Positions 27,524 to 37,483 of a stretch of DNA of 64,000 nucleotides are shown here, piece after piece (position 1 is the stretch's first letter; every line of letters starts with the position of its first letter). The notes below the pieces were generated by a model, which worked only from the letters and a program-made list of their open reading frames with translations, searched no databases and had not been told where the DNA came from. Made by a program: the position numbers and the translations under genes. Location of the stretch: assembly GCA_014379405.1 (NCBI GenBank), contig JACMLU010000023.1, forward strand, positions 186,001-250,000. Reading direction: 5' to 3'. The DNA is from Flavobacterium sp. (GTDB lineage Bacteria > Bacteroidota > Bacteroidia > Flavobacteriales > Flavobacteriaceae).

Positions 27524-28042
27524 TTATTCTTCTTTTTTATACCAGCCCGAATACATCACATAATTGTTTGCAATGCGTTCTATTTCACCTGCAAAATCAG
27601 ATTGATTAATGTCTTTTACCTTCTTTGCTGGAACTCCTGCATAAATACTTCCAGCTTCAACGACCGTATTTTGGGTAACAACGGCTCCTGCTGCAATGAT
27701 GGAATTACTTTCAACAATACAATTATCCATAACAATGGCACCCATTCCTATTAATACATTATCGTGAATCACGCAACCGTGAACCATGGCATTGTGACCA
27801 ATAGAAACATTGTTACCTATAATAGTGGGATATTTTTGATAGGTACAATGAATAATGGCTCCATCTTGAATATTCACTTTATTTCCAATGGTAATAAAAT
27901 TCACATCACCTCTAATCACTGCATTAAACCAAACACTGCAAGAATGACCAAAAGTGACTTCCCCAACAATGGTCGCATTCTCTGCAACATAACAATCTTC
28001 GGGTATCAATGGCGTTTTTCCGTTAACAGATTTTATGAGCAT
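27524..28042 (-). CDS. Gamma-carbonic anhydrase-like hexapeptide protein
   Basis: 172 residues of left-handed beta-helix hexapeptide repeats. Three histidines placed as the metal ligands of gamma-class carbonic anhydrases are seen: His65 (IIHC), His83 (IGHN) and His88 (MVHG). The class includes active enzymes and inactive homologues such as YrdA/PaaY-like proteins, so carbonic anhydrase activity is possible but not certain. A short C-terminal helix follows. It is upstream-adjacent to a PorP/SprF gene on the same strand (28-nt gap). Confidence 0.85.
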   Translation of the reverse strand: MLIKSVNGKTPLIPEDCYVAENATIVGEVTFGHSCSVWFNAVIRGDVNFITIGNKVNIQDGAIIHCTYQKYPTIIGNNVSIGHNAMVHGCVIHDNVLIGMGAIVMDNCIVESNSIIAAGAVVTQNTVVEAGSIYAGVPAKKVKDINQSDFAGEIERIANNYVMYSGWYKKEE

Positions 28043-28070
28043 TTTACGAGATTTATTCTGTTTGTATCAA

Positions 28071-29072
28071 CTAATTAATGGCTGGACAATTACATTCGTA
28101 TTTTTCTCTTCGGCAATTCAAATCAATTCCTAGAGTAATTTGATGAAACCCAGCAGTATCAAATTTCACTTCACCTGTAAGATGCGAATACGTATAAGCA
28201 AACATAAATTGTTTATAGTTTATTCCAATAATTGGTGTAATGTATTGTTGCTTTTGGGCAATAGCCACTCCAGAACCATTAAGATATTGAGCGCCATCAA
28301 AATTTCTACGATAAGACAAACCTCCCCATACTTTTCCGAATTCTAAATTCTTATATGCTTTTATGTTAAGATCAATCCATTTCTCCTTGGTTTTATCTAT
28401 CAATTGAAACAAAACTGAAGGTTCCCATAATATTCTGTCTTTATCTCCAAAAACATAACCGGCACTCAATAAAAACTTCCTCAAATTACCGCTTTCAGTT
28501 TCTGTATAAATTTTTCTTTTGGATTCAATGGCATTTTGAACTGTTCCGTGAACATAAAAATCAAGATAATTATAGGAAGCACCAATATCCAAGTTAAAAT
28601 AAGACGCATTTTGAACAATCATTCCGTTAATAATCGGGTCAAAATCTCCTGATTGCAAAAACTCGGTTTCATCAAGTTGGCTTTGTGAAAAATTGGCACT
28701 AACTCCAAAAGACAATTGATTCAAATCAATCTCATCTCTTGAAAACATAAGATGGTGTGCATAAGTCAACTTCATACCTTTCTGGGAATGATATCCGTTT
28801 TTATCATTAAAAAGTATAACTCCCACTCCAGATCTTTCGCCCACTCTACCGTTATAACTTAACGTTTGAAGTGAAGGAGCATCAGATTGATCAAACCACT
28901 GTTTTCGCGCAGTAAGCCTAATCTTATCACAGTTGGCAGCTCCAGCCATCGAAGGGTGAATCAAATAATAATTATCCGATAAATAATCTGAATAAACCGC
29001 AATTCCTTCTTGTGAAAAAGAATATAGGCTGACAAGAAAAAAGGCTATAAGAAATTTGATTTTATGATACAT
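28071..29072 (-). CDS. PorP/SprF-family T9SS-associated outer-membrane protein
   Basis: This 333-residue protein has a signal peptide ending YSFSQ and then the family start SDYLSDNYYLIHPSMAGA, with TARKQWF and SYNGRVGERSGVGVILFNDK. The rest is beta-barrel-like. PorP/SprF proteins help export or anchor type B T9SS cargo and are usually encoded just after their substrate gene. Here neither neighbour is a cargo gene, so its partner is unknown; the nearest type B cargo in the window is at 1-2691. Confidence 0.88.
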   Translation of the reverse strand: MYHKIKFLIAFFLVSLYSFSQEGIAVYSDYLSDNYYLIHPSMAGAANCDKIRLTARKQWFDQSDAPSLQTLSYNGRVGERSGVGVILFNDKNGYHSQKGMKLTYAHHLMFSRDEIDLNQLSFGVSANFSQSQLDETEFLQSGDFDPIINGMIVQNASYFNLDIGASYNYLDFYVHGTVQNAIESKRKIYTETESGNLRKFLLSAGYVFGDKDRILWEPSVLFQLIDKTKEKWIDLNIKAYKNLEFGKVWGGLSYRRNFDGAQYLNGSGVAIAQKQQYITPIIGINYKQFMFAYTYSHLTGEVKFDTAGFHQITLGIDLNCRREKYECNCPAIN

Positions 29073-29235
29073 TCAAAAAGTATTTATTATGGAACTTTGG
29101 CATCAATTAAAACAACGCGAAAAAGGAATAAATATCCGATTAAAACGTCATTAAAGTTAATTTATTCTTTAAAAAATCAAATATAGTTATTAGTAGAAAA
29201 TAACTTCGTTAAATTTGTAAAAAATTAAACCTATC

Positions 29236-30135
29236 ATGTCAAAATTAACAATAAAAGAAACACAAAACCCAAGTATATTAAAATTTGAATTTGAAGATTT
29301 CATTACACAAAACGAAAGCTTTGAATTCAAAAACATTGATGAAACCAAAAACTCTCCTTTGACACAACAATTATTTTACTTGCCTTTTGTAAAAACGGTC
29401 TATATTTCAGGGAATTTTATCGCAATCGAAAAATTCAGCATTGTGGAATGGGAAGATGTAAAAGACGCCGTAGCAGAACAAATAGAAACATTTGTAGCCA
29501 ATGGCGGGACAATCATTGTTCCATCAGAAAACAAAACTCAAAAGCAACCGATAACCGTTTATGGAGAAACAACTCCAAATCCATCGGCCTTGAAATTTGT
29601 GGTAAGCAGAATGTTGACCAAAACTCCAGTTGAATTCAAAAATATTGACGAAGCAACAGCGTCACCATTGGCACAAGAATTATTCAAATTTCCTTATGTA
29701 AAAGAAATTTTTATTGATGAAAATTATATTTCGATTACCAAATACGCAGTAAGCGAATGGCAGGAAATCACATTGGAATTGAGAACTTTCATCAAACAAT
29801 ATATCGAAAACGGAGGAACTGTTCTCGACGAAAGTATAATTGTGGCTCATACCGAACAAGAAAACAACAAAACCGAAAACTTTGACAATCTCGATGTCAC
29901 TTCGCAACAAATCATCAATATATTGGAAGAATATGTAAAACCAGCCGTTCAAGCCGATGGTGGAAATATTGCTTTTGATTCTTATAATGAAAATGACAAA
30001 ACTGTAAAAGTTATTCTTCAAGGAGCTTGTAGCGGATGTCCATCATCAACATTCACATTGAAAAGCGGTATCGAAAATATGCTGAAAAGTATGCTAAACG
30101 ATGACGCCATAAAAGTGGAAGCAGTTAACGCTTAA
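29236..30135 (+). CDS. NfuA/NifU-type Fe-S cluster carrier with duplicated N domain
   Basis: This 299-residue protein has two successive Nfu N-terminal domains (residues ~1-95 and ~105-200, each with a QNPS/TPNPS-LKF start, FKNIDE..SPL.Q.LF and an ENYI/NFIAI strand) and a C-terminal NifU domain with the cluster ligands GACSGCPSS (Cys265, Cys268). The C-terminal domain carries a 4Fe-4S cluster between subunits and hands it to apoproteins. The duplication is not usual in E. coli NfuA, which has one degenerate A-type domain. A TAAATTTG -7-like box lies at 29210-29217. Confidence 0.88.
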   Translation: MSKLTIKETQNPSILKFEFEDFITQNESFEFKNIDETKNSPLTQQLFYLPFVKTVYISGNFIAIEKFSIVEWEDVKDAVAEQIETFVANGGTIIVPSENKTQKQPITVYGETTPNPSALKFVVSRMLTKTPVEFKNIDEATASPLAQELFKFPYVKEIFIDENYISITKYAVSEWQEITLELRTFIKQYIENGGTVLDESIIVAHTEQENNKTENFDNLDVTSQQIINILEEYVKPAVQADGGNIAFDSYNENDKTVKVILQGACSGCPSSTFTLKSGIENMLKSMLNDDAIKVEAVNA

Positions 30136-30145
30136 TTTTAAAGTA

Positions 30146-30202
30146 TTCAGTGTTCAGTCGCAGTAAACAGCTAACCGTGACTGAAAACTGTGACTGAACA
30201 CT
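30146..30202. repeat. Inverted heptamer-type repeat between nfu and DUF255 genes
   Basis: Arms beginning AGTGTTCAGTC (30149) and GACTGAACACT (30192) match exactly over 11 nt, and over 16 nt with one mismatch. Within each arm the words CAGT and ACTG recur at 6-7 nt intervals (ATTCAGT, GTTCAGT; GTGACTG, AAAACTG). Confidence 0.7.
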
Positions 30203-30209
30203 ACAATAT

Positions 30210-32225
30210 ATGAATCAACTTTCAAAAGAAACCAGTCCGTATTTATTGCAACATGCCAATAATCCAGTGCATTGGAATGCTTGGAATGAAAATTCATTGG
30301 CCGAAGCCAAAGAAAAAAACAAACTGATAATCATAAGTATCGGTTATTCGGCTTGCCATTGGTGTCACGTAATGGAGCATGAAAGTTTCGAAGACCAAGA
30401 AGTCGCCGATGTCATGAATGCGCATTTTGTCAACATCAAAGTCGATCGTGAAGAACGACCGGACGTGGACGCAGTTTATATGAAAGCCATCCAAATCATG
30501 ATTCGTCGCGGTGGTTGGCCACTAAATGTGGTCACACTTCCAGACGGAAGACCAGTTTGGGGTGGAACCTATTTCAGGAAACAGGAATGGATGCAAACGC
30601 TTGGTCAATTGCAGGAAATTTATCAATCCGCTCCCGAGAAAATGATTGATTATGCCGAAAAACTACACCAAGGCATTCTATCCGTTGGAATTACTCCAAA
30701 CGAAAACAAGGATACAACCATTAATCAAGACCAGATTACTTCTTTGGTCGAAAAATGGGGAGAATATTTCGATTGGGATTTTGGAGGAATGGGCAGTTCA
30801 CCCAAATTTATGATGCCCAATAACTATCATTTTTTGATGCGTTTTGGATTCCAAAAAAAAGACAATCAACTACTTGAATTTGTAAACCTCACTTTGACCA
30901 GAATGGCTTTCGGAGGTGTTTTCGACACTGTTGACGGTGCATTCTCCCGTTATTCGGTGGACAACAAATGGCACGTCCCCCATTTCGAAAAAATGCTTTA
31001 TGATAACGGGCAATTGGTTTCATTATATAGTGATGCCTACAAATTGACCGGAAATCCTTTGTACAAAGAAGTCATCGAAAAAACACTTTCATTCGTCGAA
31101 AGGGAATTAATGAATCCAGAAGGTGGTTTTTATTGCGCCCTTGATGCCGATAGTTTAAATGCAGAAAACCATCTCGAAGAAGGTGCTTTTTATGTTTGGA
31201 AAATTGCCGATTTAAAGACTATTATCGGAGACGATTTCGAATTGTTCAGCCAAGTATTCAACATCAACACTTTTGGATTGTGGGAAGACGGAAATTATGT
31301 CTTGATTCAAAACCAAAGTCTAGATGAAATAGCACAACTCAATGCCATTGCAGTTTCCACACTCGAAAACAAGAAGAAAATCTGGGAACAAAAATTATAT
31401 ATTGAAAGAGAAAAACGTTCCAAACCAAGGTTGGATGACAAATGCCTGACTTCCTGGAACGCCATTATGCTCAAGGGATTTGTTGACGCTTACAAAGCTT
31501 TGGAAGAATCCAAATATCTGGATTTGGCTTTGCAAAATGCCGACTTCATCATCAAAAACCTGTGGTCGGGTGACGGGAATTTGTTCCATAATTACAAAAA
31601 CCAGAAAAGCACCATCAACGGATACTTGGAAGATTACAGTTGGGTGATTACAGCTTTTATCAGTTTGTATGAAGTGACTTTCGACGAAAAATGGCTTCGT
31701 GATGCGAAAAAATTGACCGATTACAGTCTCGAACATTTTTATGACGAGAAAAATGGCTTTTTTGCCTTTACATCCAATCTGGACGAAGCCTTGATAACCT
31801 CACATTATGAAACCGAAGACAACGTAATTCCTGCTTCCAACTCGGTGATGGGGAAAAACTTATTTCAGTTGGGTATTTATTTTGAAAATTCTCATTACGA
31901 AAAAGTTGCTCAACGCATGTTACAAAACATTTTTCCATCAATCAGTTATCCATCAGCTTATTCTAATTGGCTGGATTTAGCATTAAATTATTCAGAGCAA
32001 AATAAAGAATTAGCCATTTGTGGCGAAACCGCTTTGGACTTTTTGAGTAAAATAAACAGCCTTTATCTCCCAAATGTAGTTTTGGCTGGAACGGAAAAAG
32101 TTTCGAATCTTCCTTTTTTGAAAGATAGATTTGTAGCTGACCAAACCCTATTTTATCTTTGCCAAAACAAGACTTGCCAAATTCCAAGCAATGATTTCCA
32201 GAAAATTGTTTCTGATTTAATTTAA
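30210..32225 (+). CDS. DUF255 thioredoxin-like/glycosidase-fold protein (YyaL/SSP411 type)
   Basis: This 671-residue protein has an N-terminal thioredoxin-like domain containing [16 protein letters not shown] (Cys49, Cys52), followed by an (alpha/alpha)6 barrel-like region with [11 protein letters not shown] and ALDADS. This layout is that of YyaL, and of SPATA20/SSP411 in animals. There is no signal peptide, so it is predicted cytosolic. Biochemical function is not established for the family; a redox or sugar-modifying role is speculative. Confidence 0.85.
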   Translation: MNQLSKETSPYLLQHANNPVHWNAWNENSLAEAKEKNKLIIISIGYSACHWCHVMEHESFEDQEVADVMNAHFVNIKVDREERPDVDAVYMKAIQIMIRRGGWPLNVVTLPDGRPVWGGTYFRKQEWMQTLGQLQEIYQSAPEKMIDYAEKLHQGILSVGITPNENKDTTINQDQITSLVEKWGEYFDWDFGGMGSSPKFMMPNNYHFLMRFGFQKKDNQLLEFVNLTLTRMAFGGVFDTVDGAFSRYSVDNKWHVPHFEKMLYDNGQLVSLYSDAYKLTGNPLYKEVIEKTLSFVERELMNPEGGFYCALDADSLNAENHLEEGAFYVWKIADLKTIIGDDFELFSQVFNINTFGLWEDGNYVLIQNQSLDEIAQLNAIAVSTLENKKKIWEQKLYIEREKRSKPRLDDKCLTSWNAIMLKGFVDAYKALEESKYLDLALQNADFIIKNLWSGDGNLFHNYKNQKSTINGYLEDYSWVITAFISLYEVTFDEKWLRDAKKLTDYSLEHFYDEKNGFFAFTSNLDEALITSHYETEDNVIPASNSVMGKNLFQLGIYFENSHYEKVAQRMLQNIFPSISYPSAYSNWLDLALNYSEQNKELAICGETALDFLSKINSLYLPNVVLAGTEKVSNLPFLKDRFVADQTLFYLCQNKTCQIPSNDFQKIVSDLI

Positions 32226-32251
32226 AACAACAATTATTTTTTTTCCATAAA

Positions 32252-33076
32252 ATGACACTCAATACAGAAAACGTTACCAATTACGCCGAAACTTTTATAA
32301 AAGTTTTAATTGATTATTCTCCTAAGTTAGTTTCAGCCATTATAATACTATTCTTGGGACTTTATGCAATTCGCATCATCAATAGATTGATTCGAAAAAT
32401 AATGGTCAAACGAGAGCTAGACCCCACTTTAACCAATTTCCTTTCTGATATTTTACTTTGGGTTTTAAGAGTATTATTGTTTGTTACTTTTATCGACAAA
32501 TTAGGAATAGGAACCTCTTCTTTTGTAGCGATTCTAGGCGCAATGGGACTTGCAGTAGGTTTGTCGCTCCAAGGTTCGTTGTCTAATTTTGCTGGAGGAA
32601 TGCTTATTATTCTTTTCAAACCGTTCAAAGTAGGTGACACCATCGAAGCACAAGGCATTTCGGGAACGGTAAGTGAAATACAAATATTTGTGACTAAATT
32701 AATCAACGGCAATAACCAAACTATATTTGTCCCGAATGGCTCATTGTCGAACGGCACTATTATCAACTATTCCTTGCAAGGATATCGAAGAGCTGATTTA
32801 ACGCTTTCGATTTCTTACGATACCGACATTAGAAAAGCCAAAGACCTAATTACCGAGGTTTTGAAGAACAATCCTAAAGTCCTAAAAACTCCCGAAGCCG
32901 AAGTTTCTGTAAAGCTTTTAACCGACAGTTCGATTCAACTGGCAGTAAGACCTTGGGCAAACAATGCAGATTTTGGTGCTGTTAGTTCTGATACTTTGGA
33001 AGGCTGTAAACTGGCATTTGACACCGCCGGAATCGTGATTCAACCTTTTGTAAAAGAGGTTTCGAGGAATAATTAA
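32252..33076 (+). CDS. Small-conductance mechanosensitive channel (MscS family)
   Basis: This 274-residue inner-membrane channel relieves hypo-osmotic pressure. Three N-terminal membrane helices (residues ~27-45, 66-85 and 88-118) end in the pore helix GAMGLAVGLSLQGSLSNFA; then FKPFKVGDTIEAQG begins the cytoplasmic beta domain and a C-terminal alpha/beta vestibule follows. Size and motifs match E. coli MscS. It ends 3 nt before the duplicated tsaB tail fragment on the opposite strand. Confidence 0.92.
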   Translation: MTLNTENVTNYAETFIKVLIDYSPKLVSAIIILFLGLYAIRIINRLIRKIMVKRELDPTLTNFLSDILLWVLRVLLFVTFIDKLGIGTSSFVAILGAMGLAVGLSLQGSLSNFAGGMLIILFKPFKVGDTIEAQGISGTVSEIQIFVTKLINGNNQTIFVPNGSLSNGTIINYSLQGYRRADLTLSISYDTDIRKAKDLITEVLKNNPKVLKTPEAEVSVKLLTDSSIQLAVRPWANNADFGAVSSDTLEGCKLAFDTAGIVIQPFVKEVSRNN

Positions 33077-33079
33077 GGT

Positions 33080-33220
33080 TTATTTCTTCGAAACGGTCAT
33101 CATAAAATCCTTCAAATAATAGGTTCAAAATAAGCGACATCAACAGTGTCGTTTTTTTTGTGCTTTTCGAAACTCAAAAAACTCATTTCTTTTGCCGAAG
33201 GATATTTAATTTCTTCAAGC
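33080..33220 (-). pseudogene. Truncated, frameshifted second copy of the tsaB 3' end
   Basis: This ~140-bp stretch repeats the last part of intact tsaB (36812 onward). 33081-33121 equals 36813-36853 over 41 nt. After a one-base deletion in this copy, the next 24 nt are again identical, and similarity then continues with scattered substitutions to ~33220. It retains a stop codon (TAA where the intact gene has TAG) and encodes the same ..FMMTVSKK ending, but the deletion breaks the frame and there is no start. It marks the left border of the segment carrying the ELWxxDGT gene. Confidence 0.85.
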
Positions 33221-33547
33221 TAAATAATGACTTCCTACTCCCATTCTCTAACGAAAGCAGGCAAGACAAAGTATAAAACACCAAATCCAATACCTTTTAA
33301 ATTTACCCCATTAATCAATTAGTGGATTTTTTCATTAGCTAATTTAATGCTATAAAGACTAATTTGATTACGAAGCTAACTTTAGTTTTATCATCAAATA
33401 ATTCGCTAAACCAACATCCGCAAAAATGTTCCCAGAAAAATAAAAAATGTTTAGTATTCAAGACTATAATTAGGCAACAAAAAATTAGTCAAACCAATAA
33501 TGCATTATTTTAGATTTTAAAACAATACCTCTAAAATTTGGTTTGGT
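33221..33547. other. AT-rich gap with no recognisable gene
   Basis: Between the tsaB remnant and the promoter of the ELWxxDGT gene I find no coding region with a convincing start or homology, no RNA gene and no transposase remnant. Confidence 0.5.
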
Positions 33548-33582
33548 TTTGTTTTTTTGTAGGAATATAATTAGTATATTTG
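33548..33582 (+). promoter_or_regulatory. Promoter of the ELWxxDGT gene
   Basis: TTTG (33548-33551), 23 nt, TATATTTG (33575-33582), leaving a leader of about 115 nt before the ATG at 33703. Confidence 0.45.
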
Positions 33583-33702
33583 AATGCAAATAAAGCATAA
33601 CAATCTTCACCAATCTAACCGTATATACGAAGGTTTTGTTACTCCCATAAAATAAATTAGCATACATTAGAATTAACTGAATGTATAAAAATAATAAACC
33701 TT

Positions 33703-36678
33703 ATGAAATATAATTTTACTCTTCTTTGTTGCTTGGCATTTTTTAATTTATCACTTGCCCAAACTTTAGATGCAACGAAAATAGAACTTAATTACCATGC
33801 CGATAGTGACCCACAAAACCTAACCTCTTTTCTAAGTGGATTCTTTTTTACAGCAACTGATGGATACTTTAAAAAATTCGGGAGAGAATTATGGCACTCT
33901 GACGGGACTAAAGAAGGAACATTTATGGTTAAAGATATTATGCAAGGCCAAAAATCATCTGATCCAAATTCTCTAACAAAAGTAGGCAATATCCTTTTCT
34001 TTACGGCATATGAGGCCGTTCATGGTAGTGAATTATGGAAAAGTGATGGTACTGAAACAGGAACTTCAATGGTAAAAGATATACGTCCAAATAATAATGA
34101 CACATACAATGGCCCTATTAATTTAATAGATTTGAATGGGGTAGTATATTTTACTGCGACAAACGGCATCAATGGATATGAATTATGGAAAAGTGATGGA
34201 ACCGAAGCTGGCACTGTAATGATAAAGGATATAAACCCTAAAGGAGACAGCAGTCCCGCAAATTTATTTGTTTTCAATAATAGCATTTATTTTATAGCAA
34301 ACGATGGAACGAACGGAATTGAACTATGGAAAAGTGACGGAACCGAATCAGGAACCATTATGCTTAAAAATTTAAATCAAAATTATTCAGGTATAAATAT
34401 TGGAAATCAATTTTTGATTTTGAATGGTAACTTTTATTTTTTTGCTAATGATATGAATTATGGTTCAGAATTATGGAGAAGTGATGGAACTGAAACAGGA
34501 ACTTCAATGGTAAAAGATATAAGAGTAGGCCCTAATTCAAGTGCTACATTATTAAAAGGCAGTTTACTTAATGGTATAATAATTTTTGAAGCCAATGATG
34601 GAATAAATGGAGTTGAAATCTGGAAAAGCGATGGAACTGCAAGCGGAACATCAATGATAAAAAACATTAATAATACGAATCTCAGCAGTATATCATATAA
34701 TAGTAAATACATAAAATTTAATAACGAGGTTTATTTTTTAGTTAATAATAATGTTTATGGAACAGAAATTTGGAAGACCGACGGTACTTTAAATGGGACA
34801 ACTATGTTGAAGGCATTGGTATCGATTGAAAAATTTCACGTAGACAACATAAACAATAAACTTATATTTTTTTCAACCAGTACTAATTCATCAAATAGAA
34901 CACTATGGAGTAGTGATGGTACACCAACTGGGACAATTGAATTATCAAATGTGAGAGATAGTAATATTTCTGGATTAGTTGAAAGTTTTGTAACCATTAA
35001 TAATTCTACCATTTTGACAGGTGAAAATGATGAAAACGGAAATGAATTATGGATTACAGATGGAACAATTACTGGAACATCATTTTTTGCAGATTTGAAT
35101 TATTCAGACAGCAGTAATGCATCTAAATTTACTAATGTGGATGGAAATTTATTTTTTAGGGCAAGAGGAAAAGAATATGGAAGCCAATTGTTTAAAAGTG
35201 ATGGTACAATTAAAGGGACTCAATTAATTAAAGATATAAATCCGGGATATGATTGCATTGATAATCTCTCCGATATGAAAGCAATAAACGGCACATTGTT
35301 TTTTAGTGCAGCCGATGGTGTGCATGGCTATGAACTGTGGAAAAGCGACGGGACAGAAAAAGGAACTGATATAGTAAAGGATATTTACCCTGGCAACAAA
35401 AGTAGTATGCGGAATTACAATGACAAACAGCCGTTTACTGTACTAAATAATATTTTATATTTTTATGCCGATGATGGTGTACATGGCTTTGAATTATGGA
35501 GAAGTGACGGAACTGACTCAGGAACCTATATGATAAAAGATATACACATAGATCCTCAATACAGTTACGGTAGTTATCCAAGAGAATTCGTATTATTGAA
35601 TAACATTATATACTTCATTGCTGGCGATAATACTGGAACTGCTTTATGGAAAACAGATGGCACTTCAACCGGAACAATTAAAGTGATAAATTTAAATGAC
35701 ATAAGGGTATTAAAAGCTGTCAATAACAAACTTATTATTTTTGCAGAAACTTCTGGGACAACTTATGGACCACATGACTTATGGGCTTCAGACGGAACAG
35801 CTTTCGGGACAAATCACATAAAAACTTTTGGAGATAATATAGATAGCGATATTCAGTTTTCTACAACTCTGAAAAATGAATTATATTTTGTGGCAAAAAG
35901 CCCTGTTAGCTATAGAAAAGCAATTTATAAAACAGATGGAACAATTGGAGGAACTGTTATTTTATTTGATGGCGCAAATCATCCAACAATGCCCGGTTTA
36001 GATATCAATAACATAATAACATGTGGAAGCTATGTGTACTTTGTCGCAGACGATTCCTATGGAACCTCAAAAGAATTATGGAGAACCAATGGCAAAACAA
36101 CAGAAAAAATAGCAGGACCAGATACAGCGAATTTTTTATACATAAGAAATCTAACCTGTTACAATAACAATCTACTTTATCTAGCTGAATCGTGGCCATA
36201 TAAAATATGGGCAATCAACGATAATTTAAGTAAACCATTAGAATTAAACATAAATATTCTAAATGGGCCAAACTTTGGAGGTTATAGTTCAATTGAGGAA
36301 TTAGGAGCAACAAGTAATAATTTATATTTTAAAGCTAGAAATGACGTAAGTGGTAATGAACTTTACGTAACTAAAATAAATGCCTCAATATTGGGTGTTA
36401 CTGATTATAATACTTCGAAAAACAAGGATGCAAAATTTGTGACCATTTACCCTAACCCCTCAAACGAATTAGCAACTATCAAATCTATTACCAACGCCAC
36501 AATTTTGAAATTTGAAGTATGGGATTTATCAGGAAAATCAATTCATTCACAATTAAACAAAGACCTTAATAAAGAAATTAAATATGATACAAGTAAATTA
36601 AATGAGGGCATATATTTTATGAAAACAATTCTTTCGGATGGGAAAATTGATAATTTTAAATTTATGGTAAATCATTAG
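33703..36678 (+). CDS. ELWxxDGT-repeat surface protein with T9SS type A sorting domain
   Basis: This 991-residue secreted protein has a signal peptide (residues 1-20, ending SLAQ). The body holds about 15 clear copies plus one degenerate copy of an ELW(K/R)SDGT..GT motif spaced ~45-65 residues apart, a repeat class thought to form beta-propeller-like modules. The last ~80 residues (VTIYPNPSNE, FEVWDLSGK, LNEGIYFMK) are the Por-type, type A, T9SS sorting domain. It should be exported by T9SS and anchored or released. No function is known to me. It looks more AT-rich than neighbouring genes, lies alone, and is bordered by the tsaB duplicate, all suggesting horizontal arrival. Confidence 0.88.
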   Translation: MKYNFTLLCCLAFFNLSLAQTLDATKIELNYHADSDPQNLTSFLSGFFFTATDGYFKKFGRELWHSDGTKEGTFMVKDIMQGQKSSDPNSLTKVGNILFFTAYEAVHGSELWKSDGTETGTSMVKDIRPNNNDTYNGPINLIDLNGVVYFTATNGINGYELWKSDGTEAGTVMIKDINPKGDSSPANLFVFNNSIYFIANDGTNGIELWKSDGTESGTIMLKNLNQNYSGINIGNQFLILNGNFYFFANDMNYGSELWRSDGTETGTSMVKDIRVGPNSSATLLKGSLLNGIIIFEANDGINGVEIWKSDGTASGTSMIKNINNTNLSSISYNSKYIKFNNEVYFLVNNNVYGTEIWKTDGTLNGTTMLKALVSIEKFHVDNINNKLIFFSTSTNSSNRTLWSSDGTPTGTIELSNVRDSNISGLVESFVTINNSTILTGENDENGNELWITDGTITGTSFFADLNYSDSSNASKFTNVDGNLFFRARGKEYGSQLFKSDGTIKGTQLIKDINPGYDCIDNLSDMKAINGTLFFSAADGVHGYELWKSDGTEKGTDIVKDIYPGNKSSMRNYNDKQPFTVLNNILYFYADDGVHGFELWRSDGTDSGTYMIKDIHIDPQYSYGSYPREFVLLNNIIYFIAGDNTGTALWKTDGTSTGTIKVINLNDIRVLKAVNNKLIIFAETSGTTYGPHDLWASDGTAFGTNHIKTFGDNIDSDIQFSTTLKNELYFVAKSPVSYRKAIYKTDGTIGGTVILFDGANHPTMPGLDINNIITCGSYVYFVADDSYGTSKELWRTNGKTTEKIAGPDTANFLYIRNLTCYNNNLLYLAESWPYKIWAINDNLSKPLELNINILNGPNFGGYSSIEELGATSNNLYFKARNDVSGNELYVTKINASILGVTDYNTSKNKDAKFVTIYPNPSNELATIKSITNATILKFEVWDLSGKSIHSQLNKDLNKEIKYDTSKLNEGIYFMKTILSDGKIDNFKFMVNH

Positions 36679-36811
36679 ATTCATAATCTAATTAAAAGAT
36701 TTTTGATCAACTTAAATAATATATGTGACAACTATTTTATAAAAAAAACAGCTATTATAAGACTAAAACAACTGTTGTTATAAACAAAAATCAACATGAA
36801 AAACGATCTTT

Positions 36812-37480
36812 CTATTTCTTCGAAACGGTCATCATAAAATCCTTCAAATAATACGGTTCAAAATAAGCGACATCAACAATATCATTTTTATTGTATTTTT
36901 CGAAACTTAAAAAGCTCATTTCTTTTGCAGAAGGATATTTGATTTCTTCCAAGAAAATGAAGTTTTCCTTAGTCAAAACCGATTTGCATTTCTCCGCACA
37001 ATCGCCAACAAAATAAAGTGTTTCTTGCAAATCTTCAAAAGAGTTTTCGGTGATTACTTCGGCTTGAACGGCTCTTTTGTTTTCGAAATTTGGAGCAAAA
37101 ACAGCACTGTACACTTCCATTCTTCGGGCATCAAGCATTGGTATTATAAATCCGTTGGTAACATTGGCTTGTGAAGCCAAAACTTGCAGCGTATCTACGG
37201 AAATTAGCGGAATACCCAAGGCATAACACAATCCTTTGGCCGCAGAAACACCAATACGCAATCCGGTGTAAGAACCTGGTCCTTGACTCACGGCAATCGC
37301 AGATATATCCTGAAAAGTAATTCCGGCTTCTTTGATGATTTCTTCTATAAAAACGTGCAAACGTTCAGCGTGAGAATAACCTTCTTCAGCAATTTCTTTG
37401 CATAAAATTGTTTTTCCTTCTTTTGCCAAAGCAACAGAACAATTTTTGGTAGCGGTTTCGATGTTTAAAATATAGGACAA
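36812..37480 (-). CDS. tsaB: tRNA threonylcarbamoyladenosine biosynthesis protein TsaB
   Basis: Partner of TsaD and TsaE in making t6A at position 37 of ANN-decoding tRNAs. The 222 residues begin with the ASKHA-fold phosphate-1 strand YILNIETATKNCSVAL and contain AVSQGPGSYTGLRIGVSAAKGL, both diagnostic. The usual MSYILNIET start falls on TTG at 37480; no upstream in-frame ATG exists. A heptamer array ends 3 nt upstream of this start. Its last ~140 bp are duplicated at 33080-33220. It is probably the last gene of the exporter operon or has its own promoter. Confidence 0.93.
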   Translation of the reverse strand: MSYILNIETATKNCSVALAKEGKTILCKEIAEEGYSHAERLHVFIEEIIKEAGITFQDISAIAVSQGPGSYTGLRIGVSAAKGLCYALGIPLISVDTLQVLASQANVTNGFIIPMLDARRMEVYSAVFAPNFENKRAVQAEVITENSFEDLQETLYFVGDCAEKCKSVLTKENFIFLEEIKYPSAKEMSFLSFEKYNKNDIVDVAYFEPYYLKDFMMTVSKK

Positions 37481-37483
37481 AAT

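Noticed and set aside
33221..33547. Search for an integrase, transposase or tRNA attachment site in the insertion beside tsaB
   Set aside because: No such coding remnant or tRNA is visible; the mobile-element claim rests only on the tsaB duplicate.
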